31,159 bases of DNA from an uncultured Myxococcales bacterium. GTDB taxonomy: Bacteria; Myxococcota_A; UBA9042; DTJE01. Location: positions 1 to 31,159 of the forward strand of contig CALJUR010000141.1 in NCBI GenBank assembly GCA_937975765.1. Reading direction: 5' to 3'. This document shows, piece by piece, positions 7,964 to 16,478 of the stretch. The notes beneath the pieces are model-generated. The model had not been told where the DNA came from. It saw only the letters and a list, made by a program, of their open reading frames with translations, and ran no database searches. How positions within the stretch are numbered: position 1 is the first letter of the stretch; each line of letters opens with the position of its first letter. Both the position numbers and the translations under genes were made by a program.

Positions 7964-9235
7964 ATGGTCCGGGAACACCGGTTCGACCTTCGCCTCGCCG
8001 CGGTGGCGGCCCTGCTGGCGGTGCTGCCGACGACGCTGGCGGCCTGCGACGACGACGGCGGTGGCGGGACGCAGGCGCCCGCCTGCGACCTGAAGGCCGG
8101 GGAACTGCTGATCACCGAGGTGATGGCCGCGCCGGTCAAGCCGGCGGTCGAAGGCGCTCCGCAGACCGAGTGGTTCGAACTCTACAACGCCAGCGGCCGC
8201 GCCCTGTCGCTGACCGGCGTCGTGCTGCAGGCCGGGCCGGCGAACAACCCCCGGAAGGACCGCATCCCGGCCCTCCTGGACCCGGGGCTGGCCCCGGGCG
8301 CGTACCTGGCGATCGGCAACGAGGGCACGCTGGGCAGCGGGCCCTGGGGATACCTGTGGCCGGAGATGGTCCTGAACAACACCTCGGCGACGATCACCGT
8401 CCTGTGCGACGACGTGGTCGTGGACAGCATCACATACGGCAGCGCGGAGGTGCCCGGTCCCCCCAAGCCGGACACGGGAGCCTCGTGGCAACTGTCGTCG
8501 CGAACGATCGCGGCGGCCCCGACGCCGGCCGACCCCGCGATGAACGACACGCCCGACCTGTGGTGCCCGCCGGCCGCGGACGCGGTCTACGACGGGGAAC
8601 TGGGCGACCGCGGCACGCCGGGGGCCGCCAACCAGCCGTGCATCCTGTCCGGCGAGTGCCGGGACGGGGACGCCTACCGGCTGGCCGTGCACCCGCAACG
8701 GGGGGACCTGGTGATCACCGAGGTCTACTCGAAGTCGCCCGGCGACACGGACGACACGAAGGACTGGCTGGAACTGCATGCCCTGGCGGACATGGACCTG
8801 AACGGGCTTCGCGTCGTCAACCGCAACGGCCTGTCCCCGACGCTGACCCCGCACGAGTACCCGGTCCTGTCGGACACCTGCGTGCACCTGGCAGCCGGCA
8901 CCTGGGCGATCCTGGCGGGCTCGGCGGACGCGGCGATGAACGGCGGGCTGCCGGCAACGGCCTACGCCTTCGAGGACGGCTTCGACCTGCTGATCGGATC
9001 GAACGACGACGGCGCCGCGACGATCACGGTGGTGGACGCCCGGGACACGGTTCTGGCCTCGGCGGCGCACCCCGCCTGCAAGGAGGGCGTGTCCCAGTCG
9101 CTGAACCCGACCTTCGGATCGAATGCCGACGCGGCGAACGAACCGGCCAACTGGTGCCCCGGCAGCACGACGGGCGCCTTCGAGGGCAGCGGGAGTCCCG
9201 CAGCCCCGAACCCGGCCTGCCCGACCGGCACTTGA
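7964..9235 (+). CDS. Lipoprotein with two lamin-tail (LTD) domains
   Basis: A 423-residue lipoprotein. The signal peptide ends TTLAAC, so Cys28 is probably lipidated; the Asp-rich DDD next to it would be compatible with various retained positions. Two lamin-tail domains follow: ELLITEVMAAP with TEWFELYN at about residues 48-180, and DLVITEVYSKS with DWLELH at about 248-400. Both have the family's 'I.EV....D..E.' opening and the later Ala/Gly-rich strands. Lamin-tail domains are immunoglobulin-like and in bacteria are often linked to secreted nucleases and phosphatases. GGGAGG sits before the ATG. It lies 33 bp after the HhH/barrel gene and 14 bp before a secreted nuclease gene, so the three are probably cotranscribed. 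The binding partner is unknown. Confidence 0.78.
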   Translation: MVREHRFDLRLAAVAALLAVLPTTLAACDDDGGGGTQAPACDLKAGELLITEVMAAPVKPAVEGAPQTEWFELYNASGRALSLTGVVLQAGPANNPRKDRIPALLDPGLAPGAYLAIGNEGTLGSGPWGYLWPEMVLNNTSATITVLCDDVVVDSITYGSAEVPGPPKPDTGASWQLSSRTIAAAPTPADPAMNDTPDLWCPPAADAVYDGELGDRGTPGAANQPCILSGECRDGDAYRLAVHPQRGDLVITEVYSKSPGDTDDTKDWLELHALADMDLNGLRVVNRNGLSPTLTPHEYPVLSDTCVHLAAGTWAILAGSADAAMNGGLPATAYAFEDGFDLLIGSNDDGAATITVVDARDTVLASAAHPACKEGVSQSLNPTFGSNADAANEPANWCPGSTTGAFEGSGSPAAPNPACPTGT

Positions 9236-9249
9236 ACGGAGCGCGGACG

Positions 9250-9774
9250 ATGGCCAGGCAGCGTGCCCCTGCCCTTCCGGTTTCCCTCGCGATCCTGGCG
9301 GTTCTGGCGCTGCTGCCCGCAGCCGGCTGCGACGGCGAGGACGGGTCGCGCTGCGGCCCGTCGAGGGGCGTCGTGGAACGGGTGGTGGACGGCGACACCG
9401 TCGTGCTGGCCGACGGCACCAAGGTGCGGTACCTGGACGTGGACACGCCCGAATCGACGAACACCACCGAGTGCTGGGGCCCGGAGGCGGCGGCCTACAA
9501 CGAGTCCCTCGTGCTGGGCCGCGAGGTCCGGCTGGAGTACGACGAGGAGTGCACCGACCGGTACGGCCGGCTGCTGGCCCACGTCTTCGTGGACGGGAGG
9601 AACGTCGGGCTGGAGGAGGTCCTGCAGGGATACGGGTGCGCGATGATCCTGGAACCCAATGTGGCCGGCCGCCAGGCATTCGAGGAGGCCCAGCAGATCG
9701 CGAATGCCTACGGCCGGGGCGTCTGGCAGTGGGAGCCTGGCGGCTGCGACCAGCCCTGGCCCTGCCCGATGTGA
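9250..9774 (+). CDS. Thermonuclease (SNase) lipoprotein
   Basis: A 174-residue exported nuclease that should cut DNA and RNA with calcium. The signal peptide ends LLPAAGC, giving lipidated Cys27. The staphylococcal-nuclease domain (about 39-160) keeps the catalytic set: Asp49 in VDGDTVVL, Arg60, Asp65 and Glu68 in VRYLDVDTPES, and Arg107 in DRYGRLLAHVF, corresponding to Asp21, Arg35, Asp40, Glu43 and Arg87 of the Staphylococcus enzyme. Extra Cys residues (35, 75, 101, 130, 166, 172) suggest disulphides. GGAG precedes ATG 9250 by nine bases. It is the last gene of the run that begins with the HhH/barrel gene. A second SNase, fused to a lamin-tail domain, lies at 23621-24463. Confidence 0.9.
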   Translation: MARQRAPALPVSLAILAVLALLPAAGCDGEDGSRCGPSRGVVERVVDGDTVVLADGTKVRYLDVDTPESTNTTECWGPEAAAYNESLVLGREVRLEYDEECTDRYGRLLAHVFVDGRNVGLEEVLQGYGCAMILEPNVAGRQAFEEAQQIANAYGRGVWQWEPGGCDQPWPCPM

Positions 9775-9784
9775 CGCGGCGAGC

Positions 9785-9946
9785 CAGGAGGCGGGGGACA
9801 GGGCCCCGCTCCCCAGATGGCGGGGGACAGGGCCCCCGCCCTACCGGGCCGCAGGCGGCGCCAATCCTCGTCGCGATTCGATGGAGGCAAGGGGACGGGG
9901 CCTTGTACCGAAATGTAGGGCGGGGCCCCCGTGCCCCGCCTGCCTC
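9785..9946. repeat. Cluster of GC-rich palindromic (REP-like) repeat units
   Basis: Related units recur: 9785-9807 (CAGGAGGCGGGGGACAGGGC...), 9818-9844 (GGCGGGGGACAGGGCCCC, then CGCCCTAC), a degenerate copy at about 9885-9908, and an inverted copy at about 9914-9946 beginning TGTAGGGCGGGGCCCCC. A further copy lies at 23591-23624. Direct and inverted placement of the same unit is typical of REP/BIME elements. The cluster sits in the 254-bp gap between the thermonuclease and the giant lipoprotein and could also end transcription of the upstream run. Confidence 0.6.
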
Positions 9947-9965
9947 GCCCCGTCCCCCCCGCGGG

Positions 9966-9994
9966 TTGAAATCGCCCCGGCACAGGGATATGGT
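9966..9994 (+). promoter_or_regulatory. Sigma-70-type promoter for the giant lipoprotein
   Basis: TTGAAA at 9966-9971, 17 bases, then TATGGT at 9989-9994. Transcription would start near 10001, giving a leader of about 28 bases that contains AGGAGA before the ATG at 10029. Confidence 0.55.
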
Positions 9995-10028
9995 CTGCCG
10001 TCCCGAAGCGCTTGAAGCAGGAGACGTC

Positions 10029-13000
10029 ATGCGGAAGTCGGCAACGGTGCTCGCGATCCCCCTGTTCCTCGCCGCCCTCGCGGCCTCGTGCGGCGGGTCC
10101 TCCTCGACCCCGCTGGCCGACCTGGGCCAGGGCGACACCGCGGGCGAGACCGGCCAGGACAACCCGGCGGGCGACGACGCCGCAACCGGCGAGAACGCGG
10201 GCGACCCCGGATCCGAGATCCCCGCCTGCACCTCCGAGTGCGACCAGGAAGGCGACAAGGACTGCTACCAGGGCGGCGTGCGCACCTGCTCCGACGCCGA
10301 CGACGACGGCTGCCTGGAGTGGTCGGCGCCGGAGGCCTGCGAGGACGGCAAGACGTGCTCGGCCGGCGCGTGCATCGTGACCTGCGCGAACGCCGAGTGC
10401 AGCGTCATCGGCGCGCACAAGTGCGGCGAGAACAACGAGGTTCTCGAGTGCGGCGACTTCGACGGAGACCACTGCCTGGAATGGGGCAACCCCGTCCCGT
10501 GCCAGGGCGGCCTGGTCTGCAGCCAGGGCTATTGCGCCACGTCCTGCACCAGCGCCTGCACCACCATCGGCGCCCGCAAGTGCGACCTGAACACCGTGGT
10601 GGTCTGCGGCGACTACAACACCGACGGCTGCCTGGAGTGGGGCGACCCGGAGGACTGCGGCACGCTGGTGTGCGCCAGCGGCTACTGCAAGTCCGAGTGC
10701 GTGAACGAGTGCACGCAGCCCGACGCGCGCAAGTGCGACGGCAACGGGTACAAGGTCTGCGGGAACATCGACGCCGACCCGTGCCTGGAATACGGCACCG
10801 TCATCAACTGCTCCGAGACGCAGACGTGCAGCAACGGGTGGTGCAACGACACCTGCCAGAGCGAGTGCACCGCGAAGAACGCCCGCAAGTGCGACGAGTC
10901 CGGCGCGGTGGTGGTCTGCGACGACTGGGACGACGACCCCTGCCTGGAGTGGGGATCGCCGAAGCCGTGCGACCAGGGCCTGGTGTGCGCAGGCGGGTTC
11001 TGCGAGTCGCAGTGCCAGGACGAGTGCACGGTCAAACTGGCGAGGAAGTGCGACGAGGCCGGCAACGTGGTCCTGTGCGACGAGCACGACGGCGACGGCT
11101 GCCTGGAGTGGGGCTCGGGCACGCCTTGCGCCAGCCCGCTGGTCTGCGACCAGGGCAACTGCAAGCTATCGTGCACGGACGAGTGCAGCGTCAAGAACAG
11201 CCGGCGATGCACGGCCGGGGCCGCGAACCAGTACGAGATCTGCGACGAGACCGACGGCGACGGCTGCCTGGAGTGGGGCTCGCCGCTGACGTGCGACGGC
11301 ACCCTGGTGTGCAGTGGCCAGGGCGAGTGCACGGTCTCCTGCGAGAGCGAGTGCGCCACCGTGGATCAGGCCAAGTGCGAAGGGAACGCCGTCCGCATCT
11401 GCGACGACTACAACGGCGACACCTGCCTGGAGTGGGGCACCGCGGCCCCCTGCGAACTGTGGCAGCAGTGCACGAACGGCGCCTGCCAGCAGAAGGAGCC
11501 GCCCGCGAAGGTCGTGATCGGCGAGATCCTGTTCGACGCCGTCGGCACCGACTACGACGTGTTCGTGGAACTGTCCGGCCCGGCCGGCACCGACCTGACC
11601 GGCTGGACCCTGATCGGCGTCAACGGCAACAAGGGCTTGGACTACAAGGCGATCCCGCTGGCCGGCGCCATCGGGGCCGACGGGTACTTCGTCGTCGCGC
11701 ACCCGAACTCGGCGGCCGCCATCCACGACCAGGGCGACCAGTTCGACATGAACGTCGACTACGAGAACGGCCCCGACAACGTGCAGTTGCGCTACGGCAC
11801 CCGGGTCGTGGACGCCATCGGGTACGGCGACTTCGGGACGACGTACGTGTTCGCGGGCGAGGGCGCGGCCGTCGCCAAGCCGTCGGCGGGCCACAGCCTG
11901 TCCCGCGACGAGGCGAATACGGACACGGACGACAACGCCGCGGATTTCGTCGACCGCGCCACGCCGACCCCCGGCGCGGCCAATATCGCCGTCAACGAGA
12001 AGCCGGTCGCGTCGCTGTCCTGCCCCGGCTCGGTCGTCATCGGCCAGACGGTCACCGCCGACGGGTCCGCCTCCAACGACAGCGACGGCGACATCGTCAC
12101 GTTCGCATTCGACTTCGGCGACGGCGGCGCGGTGGTGACGGGCGCCAGCGCCACGGCCCAGCACGCGTACGAGACCTCTGGCACGAAGACGATCACCCTG
12201 ACGGTCACCGACAACGGCGGCCTGGCCGACAGCACGACGTGCCAGGTCGCGGTCGGCGACGACAAGGTCCCGACCGTGCTCTTCATCAAGCCCGCCGACG
12301 ACACCCAGGTCACCCAGGGCTCGACGATCAACGCGCTGGTGGACGCGACGCCCACCGCAGGCCGGTCCATCGCGTCGGTCCAGTTGCTGGTCGACGGCGT
12401 CCCGACGGGCGATCCGGACACGACGGTCCCGTACGAGTTCACCTACGTGATCCCGCAGTCCCAGCCCAAGGACAGCACCGTCGTCCTGCAGGCGAAGGCC
12501 ATCGACAGCGCCGGCAGCACCGGCATCAGCGACGGCGTGCACCTCCTGGTCCGCAACGACCCGCCGGTCCCGTCCTTCACGGCGGTGGTGTCGGGCGCGC
12601 TGGAGGTCACCGTCGACGCGTCGGCCAGCACCGACACCGAGACCGCGACCGGCGACCTGAAGGTGCGATGGGACTTCAACAACGACGGCACCTGGGAGAC
12701 CGAGTTCTCGACGACGAAGGTCGCGACGTGGATCTACCCGTCGGAGGGCACCCAGACCATCCGGATGGAGATCCAGGACGGCATCGGGCAGACCGCGACC
12801 CTGAGCAAGGACATCACCCTGTCGTCGATGCAGGTCGTGTCCGGTTCGGTCACGACGACCACCTGGACCGGCACCATCGTCGTCACGGGCGACGTGGTCG
12901 TCCCGGCCGGCAACACCCTCACGATCGCGGAAGGCACGTCGATCCTGTTCACCTACATCGACCAGAACGCCGACGGCACGGGCGACTACGACCTGACGAT

Positions 13001-15446
13001 CAACGGCACCCTGAAGGTCAACGGCACCGCGGGGAAGCCCGTCCTGTTCACCGTCTACGGCGCGGACCACAAGCACGCCAAGGCATGGAACCGCATCACG
13101 CTGAACGGCACCGGCAGCACGGTCGACTTCGCCATCGTCGAGTACGCCGACATCGGGTTCGAGGTGCGCGACGACGCCACCGTCCGGGACACCACCGTCC
13201 GGCTGTGCACGCAGGGCCTGTACCTGCAGGACGCCGGGAAGACCGCCACGCTGACCCGCGTCACGTCCACCCGGAACACCGGCGACGGCGTGGCCTCGCG
13301 CGGCGGCACGCACAACGCGACGCAGTGCAACCTGACCGACAACGGCGGCCGCGGCGCCTTCGTGCAGGGCGGCACCTTCAACCTGTCGAACTCCACGGTG
13401 TCCGGGAACACGAAGGCCGGCCTGGAGTGGCTGGGCCAGGGCGGCGGCACCGTCACCCGGAACCTGGTCACCGGCAACGGGCTGGAAGGCGTCCGAATCA
13501 CCTGGAACAGCGGCGACCCGACGCCGGTCGTCAACTACAACAACATCCTGGGCAACGCGCTGCAGAAGGCACGCGTGGTCGTGTCGCCCGGGATCTCGGC
13601 CGTGACCGACGCCTCGTACTCGGGCACGAAGACCTCGTCCGCCTGGTCCACCCCCGGCGGGGAGGCCGTGCAGTGGATCCGCGTGTCGTACAGCGAGTAC
13701 GACTACGACTACTACAACTACGAGAACGGATACGTGCGCAAGGACGGCGCTTCGGGCACCCAGGTCTGGTCGGCCAGCACCCCGATCAGCGGCTGGACCG
13801 ACGTCTCGTCCCACGGCGCGACCACCCTGGTGGTCCAGGTGACCGACAACCACTCCTCCTCGTACTACGGATCCACGTCGCTGGACCGGGCCGCGTTCGA
13901 GCAGGCGGGCGCCGTGCGCGAGATGTCCGTCATCACCGCGTCGGGCAACGTGGACCTGAAGCACAACTACTGGGGCGCCTTCCCGAAGGCGCTGGACGTG
14001 CTGACGATCGGCACGCCCGGCGCGGCGAACATCGAGGGCTTCGTCGGCGTGCCGTTCGACGCCACGTGGTCCAAGGGCCCGTACGTCGGCGGCGAGACCA
14101 TCTCGGCGGCCACCACCTGGTCCGGCGACATCTTCGTGACCGGCAACCTGTCCGTCAGCGGCACGACACTGACCGTCGACGCCGGAACGAAGGTGCAGTT
14201 CGCGCCGATCGACCAGGACGGCAACGGGGTCGGCGACTACACGCTGGACATCGTCAACACGACCTTCACGGTCAACGGCACGTCCGGCAGCCCGGTCACG
14301 TTCACGACGGCGGGGCCGCCTGCGGCCAAGAGTTTCCAGGAGGTCAAGGTGCGCGGCACGGGCACCAGCACCATCCACTGGACGACCTTCGAGAACGGCC
14401 ACACCGGCCTGCGCCTGGAGACGGGCTCGCACACCCTGACCGACGTGACCCTGCAGGACGACTTCCAGCAGGGCCTGTGGCTGCGGTCGAACACCGGCGC
14501 ATCCGACCAGGTCACCCTGACCCGCGTGACGGCGCGGCGGAACAGCCGCGGCATCAAGGTCGAGAGCGTGAAGAACCTGACCGCCAACTACCTGACGCTG
14601 CAGGACAACACCGGCGACGGCATGCACGTGTCGTCGTCCACCAGCGGGCTGGCGCTTTCCAACAGCACGATCGCGAACAACGGCGGGAACGGGCTGTACT
14701 TCGTCAACTCCAGCGTCGCCGTGGACCACTGCAACATCCAGTACAACCTGCTGGGGGTGCGCTACGACGGGACCAGCGCGGGCAGCCTATACACCAGCAC
14801 CGTGAAGTACAACGACCGCGAGGGCGTGCTGTTGTGGAGCACCGGGTCGGGCAACCCGAACCCGGTCATCGGGGGCGACAAGATCGGCAACAACCTCTTC
14901 GGCAACGCGGTCAAGTGGGCCGGCACCACCGCGAACCCGTCGCTGTCCGCGACGACCGACGCCAGCTACTCGGGCACCAAGACCTCCCCGCCGTGGAGCA
15001 CGCCGGCCGGCGAGACGATCCTCGCGATCCGGGTGACCTACAGCGAGTATGACTACGACTACTACAACTACGAGAACGGGTTCGTGCGCAAGGACAACGC
15101 GTCCGGCACGCAGGTCTTTTCCGCCAGCACCTCGACGTCCGGCGCCTTCGTGGATCTGCAGTCCCACAACGCGACCACCCTGGTGGCCCAGGTGACCGAC
15201 AACCACTCGTCCAGCTACTACGGCTCGACCGTGGTCGACATCGCGTACTACTACGCGTCCAATGAGCCCACCGTGGTCAAGCCGACGGAACTGTCGGCGA
15301 TCACCAACGGCGGCAAGGTCGCCTGTACCCACAACTACTGGGGAGCGTTCCCGGACCCGACGCCGCGCTTCTCGCTGGGCCGCACCGACGCGATCGACTA
15401 CCAGGGCTTCCAGGCCACCGCCTACGCCAACGTCGGCCCGCAGTAG
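10029..15446 (+). CDS. Giant mosaic lipoprotein: Cys-rich repeats, lamin-tail, PKD/Ig and two beta-helix domains
   Basis: A 1805-residue cell-surface lipoprotein (lipobox LAASC, Cys21). Residues about 22-66 are an acidic, Gly-rich linker. About 67-489 are eight repeats of roughly 50 residues with six to seven Cys and a constant CLEWG. About 494-655 is a lamin-tail domain (KVVIGEILFDAVGTDYD). Then come a PKD domain (FDFGDGG, about 657-743), an Ig-like domain (about 746-843) and a second PKD-like domain (about 844-933). Two right-handed beta-helix regions follow (about 937-1187 and 1357-1640), each ending in a duplicated module of about 97 residues with SEYDYDYYNYENG and then a HNYWGAFP strand. 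No catalytic residues are recognised, so a role in adhesion or glycan binding is likely. ATG 10029 has AGGAGA six bases upstream. Confidence 0.82.
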   Translation: MRKSATVLAIPLFLAALAASCGGSSSTPLADLGQGDTAGETGQDNPAGDDAATGENAGDPGSEIPACTSECDQEGDKDCYQGGVRTCSDADDDGCLEWSAPEACEDGKTCSAGACIVTCANAECSVIGAHKCGENNEVLECGDFDGDHCLEWGNPVPCQGGLVCSQGYCATSCTSACTTIGARKCDLNTVVVCGDYNTDGCLEWGDPEDCGTLVCASGYCKSECVNECTQPDARKCDGNGYKVCGNIDADPCLEYGTVINCSETQTCSNGWCNDTCQSECTAKNARKCDESGAVVVCDDWDDDPCLEWGSPKPCDQGLVCAGGFCESQCQDECTVKLARKCDEAGNVVLCDEHDGDGCLEWGSGTPCASPLVCDQGNCKLSCTDECSVKNSRRCTAGAANQYEICDETDGDGCLEWGSPLTCDGTLVCSGQGECTVSCESECATVDQAKCEGNAVRICDDYNGDTCLEWGTAAPCELWQQCTNGACQQKEPPAKVVIGEILFDAVGTDYDVFVELSGPAGTDLTGWTLIGVNGNKGLDYKAIPLAGAIGADGYFVVAHPNSAAAIHDQGDQFDMNVDYENGPDNVQLRYGTRVVDAIGYGDFGTTYVFAGEGAAVAKPSAGHSLSRDEANTDTDDNAADFVDRATPTPGAANIAVNEKPVASLSCPGSVVIGQTVTADGSASNDSDGDIVTFAFDFGDGGAVVTGASATAQHAYETSGTKTITLTVTDNGGLADSTTCQVAVGDDKVPTVLFIKPADDTQVTQGSTINALVDATPTAGRSIASVQLLVDGVPTGDPDTTVPYEFTYVIPQSQPKDSTVVLQAKAIDSAGSTGISDGVHLLVRNDPPVPSFTAVVSGALEVTVDASASTDTETATGDLKVRWDFNNDGTWETEFSTTKVATWIYPSEGTQTIRMEIQDGIGQTATLSKDITLSSMQVVSGSVTTTTWTGTIVVTGDVVVPAGNTLTIAEGTSILFTYIDQNADGTGDYDLTINGTLKVNGTAGKPVLFTVYGADHKHAKAWNRITLNGTGSTVDFAIVEYADIGFEVRDDATVRDTTVRLCTQGLYLQDAGKTATLTRVTSTRNTGDGVASRGGTHNATQCNLTDNGGRGAFVQGGTFNLSNSTVSGNTKAGLEWLGQGGGTVTRNLVTGNGLEGVRITWNSGDPTPVVNYNNILGNALQKARVVVSPGISAVTDASYSGTKTSSAWSTPGGEAVQWIRVSYSEYDYDYYNYENGYVRKDGASGTQVWSASTPISGWTDVSSHGATTLVVQVTDNHSSSYYGSTSLDRAAFEQAGAVREMSVITASGNVDLKHNYWGAFPKALDVLTIGTPGAANIEGFVGVPFDATWSKGPYVGGETISAATTWSGDIFVTGNLSVSGTTLTVDAGTKVQFAPIDQDGNGVGDYTLDIVNTTFTVNGTSGSPVTFTTAGPPAAKSFQEVKVRGTGTSTIHWTTFENGHTGLRLETGSHTLTDVTLQDDFQQGLWLRSNTGASDQVTLTRVTARRNSRGIKVESVKNLTANYLTLQDNTGDGMHVSSSTSGLALSNSTIANNGGNGLYFVNSSVAVDHCNIQYNLLGVRYDGTSAGSLYTSTVKYNDREGVLLWSTGSGNPNPVIGGDKIGNNLFGNAVKWAGTTANPSLSATTDASYSGTKTSPPWSTPAGETILAIRVTYSEYDYDYYNYENGFVRKDNASGTQVFSASTSTSGAFVDLQSHNATTLVAQVTDNHSSSYYGSTVVDIAYYYASNEPTVVKPTELSAITNGGKVACTHNYWGAFPDPTPRFSLGRTDAIDYQGFQATAYANVGPQ
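13598..13890 (+). repeat. Duplicated Tyr/Asp-rich module, copy 1
   Basis: Encodes about 97 residues running from TDASYSGTKTS through SEYDYDYYNYENGYVRKD to SSSYYGSTSLDRAAFE, between the first beta-helix and its closing HNYWGAFP segment. The second copy is at about 14958-15250; most positions are identical and the DNA around the YDYDYYNYENG segment differs by one base over nearly 40. I do not recognise it as a named domain. Confidence 0.7.
14958..15250 (+). repeat. Duplicated Tyr/Asp-rich module, copy 2
   Basis: The second copy has the same layout: TDASYSGTKTSPPWSTP, then SEYDYDYYNYENGFVRKD, then VTDNHSSSYYGSTVVD, again followed by a HNYWGAFP strand. Its conservation against copy 1, compared with the more diverged beta-helices, suggests either recent duplication or gene conversion. 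Confidence 0.7.
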
Positions 15447-15476
15447 GCCCGCCCGCGCCCCGCCCGACCCCGCCTA
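15441..15476. terminator. Inverted ends at convergent gene junction, possible bidirectional terminator
   Basis: The plus-strand stop TAG (15444-15446) and the minus-strand stop TAG (15476-15474) lie inside the mirrored hexamers GTAGGC and GCCTAC, which flank a C-rich spacer of about 20 bases. A hairpin between these arms would be short, so terminator function is only possible. Confidence 0.25.
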
Positions 15477-16373
15477 CCCCCGCCGCGACTCCGGCAGCAC
15501 GGCCACCTGCCCCCGGAACTCCCGCACGCTCTCGTGCACGATCCGCGCGGCCTGCGGGTTCGGTTCTCCCAGCCGGAACACCAGGGCCCGCAGGTGGCGA
15601 CGGATGCGCAGGGCCCGGGCGATCGAGTCGATCCCGCGGGCGTCGATCGCCGCCACCGGGGACTGCCCGGTCGCGGCCACCACGGACAGTTGCGAGGCAA
15701 TCGCCAGGCGCCGCACGTCCCTGACCTCGGGGTCGGCCAGCGACAGGCGCGATTCCCGGTCCAGGTAGGACGACAGCGACTGGAAGGCCATCGCCCGCTG
15801 CAGCCGCATCGCCATGCCGGTCAGGCGGACGTTGAACCGCGGCCCCAGCAGGTTGCCGGGCACCACCGTGTCCAGGAAGCGCCGGTGCTCGCGGGAGTTC
15901 AGGCCCAGGGCGCGGATGGCCTTCAACTGGCCTTTCTTGCGGACGCGCGCGTCGAAGCGCATCTCCCAGTACAGGTGCGACGCGTACCGGGCGCGGTGCG
16001 ATTCCACGATCTTCATCGGCACGAAGTAGTTGTGCGCGACGACGTCCGCGGCCAGGTGGCACAGGCATCCCAGGAAGAAGGAGCGGGCCGGGTCGTCGCC
16101 GGCGCCATCCAGTTGCCGCAGCACGCGTTCCCAGTTGTGCGAGTGCTTCTCGTAGGCGGCGAGGTTCTTGGCCAGTTCGCGGTCGGGGCCCAGCGTGCCG
16201 CGCAGGAACTCCTGCGGGTGGGCGCGCACCACGGCCGCCGCGGCCGAGGCCAGACCGGCCGCCTGCGTGATGACGTCCAGGCCCATGTCGACATGGGCGA
16301 CGGGCCCGAAGGCCAGCGCCGGCAGCGGCAGCATCACCACCGCCAGCAGCACCGCCACCGCCACGCCGACCAC
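15474..16373 (-). CDS. Secreted zinc-dependent phospholipase C-like protein
   Basis: A 299-residue protein that begins with a hydrophobic signal segment (MVGVAVAVLLAVVMLPLPALA) followed by FGPVAH. The pattern fits the zinc-dependent phospholipase C / S1-P1 nuclease-like fold, a helical domain with three zinc ions. Candidate ligands are His27, His77/His79 (EKHSHNW), His106, Asp110 and His114 (CHLAADVVAHNYF), and His133 with Glu137 (HLYWE). The usual N-terminal Trp is replaced by Phe after the predicted cleavage, or the site is shifted. GTG 16373 is chosen because GGAGG lies seven bases before it; an out-of-frame ATG at 16380 abuts the same site. It is convergent with the giant lipoprotein and divergent from the next lipoprotein. 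Lipid or nucleotide substrate is not proven. Confidence 0.75.
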   Translation of the reverse strand: MVGVAVAVLLAVVMLPLPALAFGPVAHVDMGLDVITQAAGLASAAAAVVRAHPQEFLRGTLGPDRELAKNLAAYEKHSHNWERVLRQLDGAGDDPARSFFLGCLCHLAADVVAHNYFVPMKIVESHRARYASHLYWEMRFDARVRKKGQLKAIRALGLNSREHRRFLDTVVPGNLLGPRFNVRLTGMAMRLQRAMAFQSLSSYLDRESRLSLADPEVRDVRRLAIASQLSVVAATGQSPVAAIDARGIDSIARALRIRRHLRALVFRLGEPNPQAARIVHESVREFRGQVAVLPESRRG

Positions 16374-16478
16374 GATGCATCCTCCGACCCGACCGAACAG
16401 AAGGATAGCGCCTGCCGGGCGGTTCCGGCTATCATCCCGGTCGGGAACCCTGTTCCCATCCCTTGTTGGAGGTCGCAG

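Noticed and set aside
5486..10258. A very long minus-strand open frame opposite the HhH/barrel, lamin-tail and nuclease genes
   Set aside because: It is antisense to three genes with clear domains. Its translation is low-complexity Arg/Gly/Val-rich sequence with no motif, as expected for the mirror frame of GC-rich genes.
10088..15052. Long alternative open frames on both strands over the giant lipoprotein
   Set aside because: The frame with Cys repeats, PKD and beta-helix patterns is plainly the real one. The others are Arg/Gly/His-rich shadows caused by high GC content.
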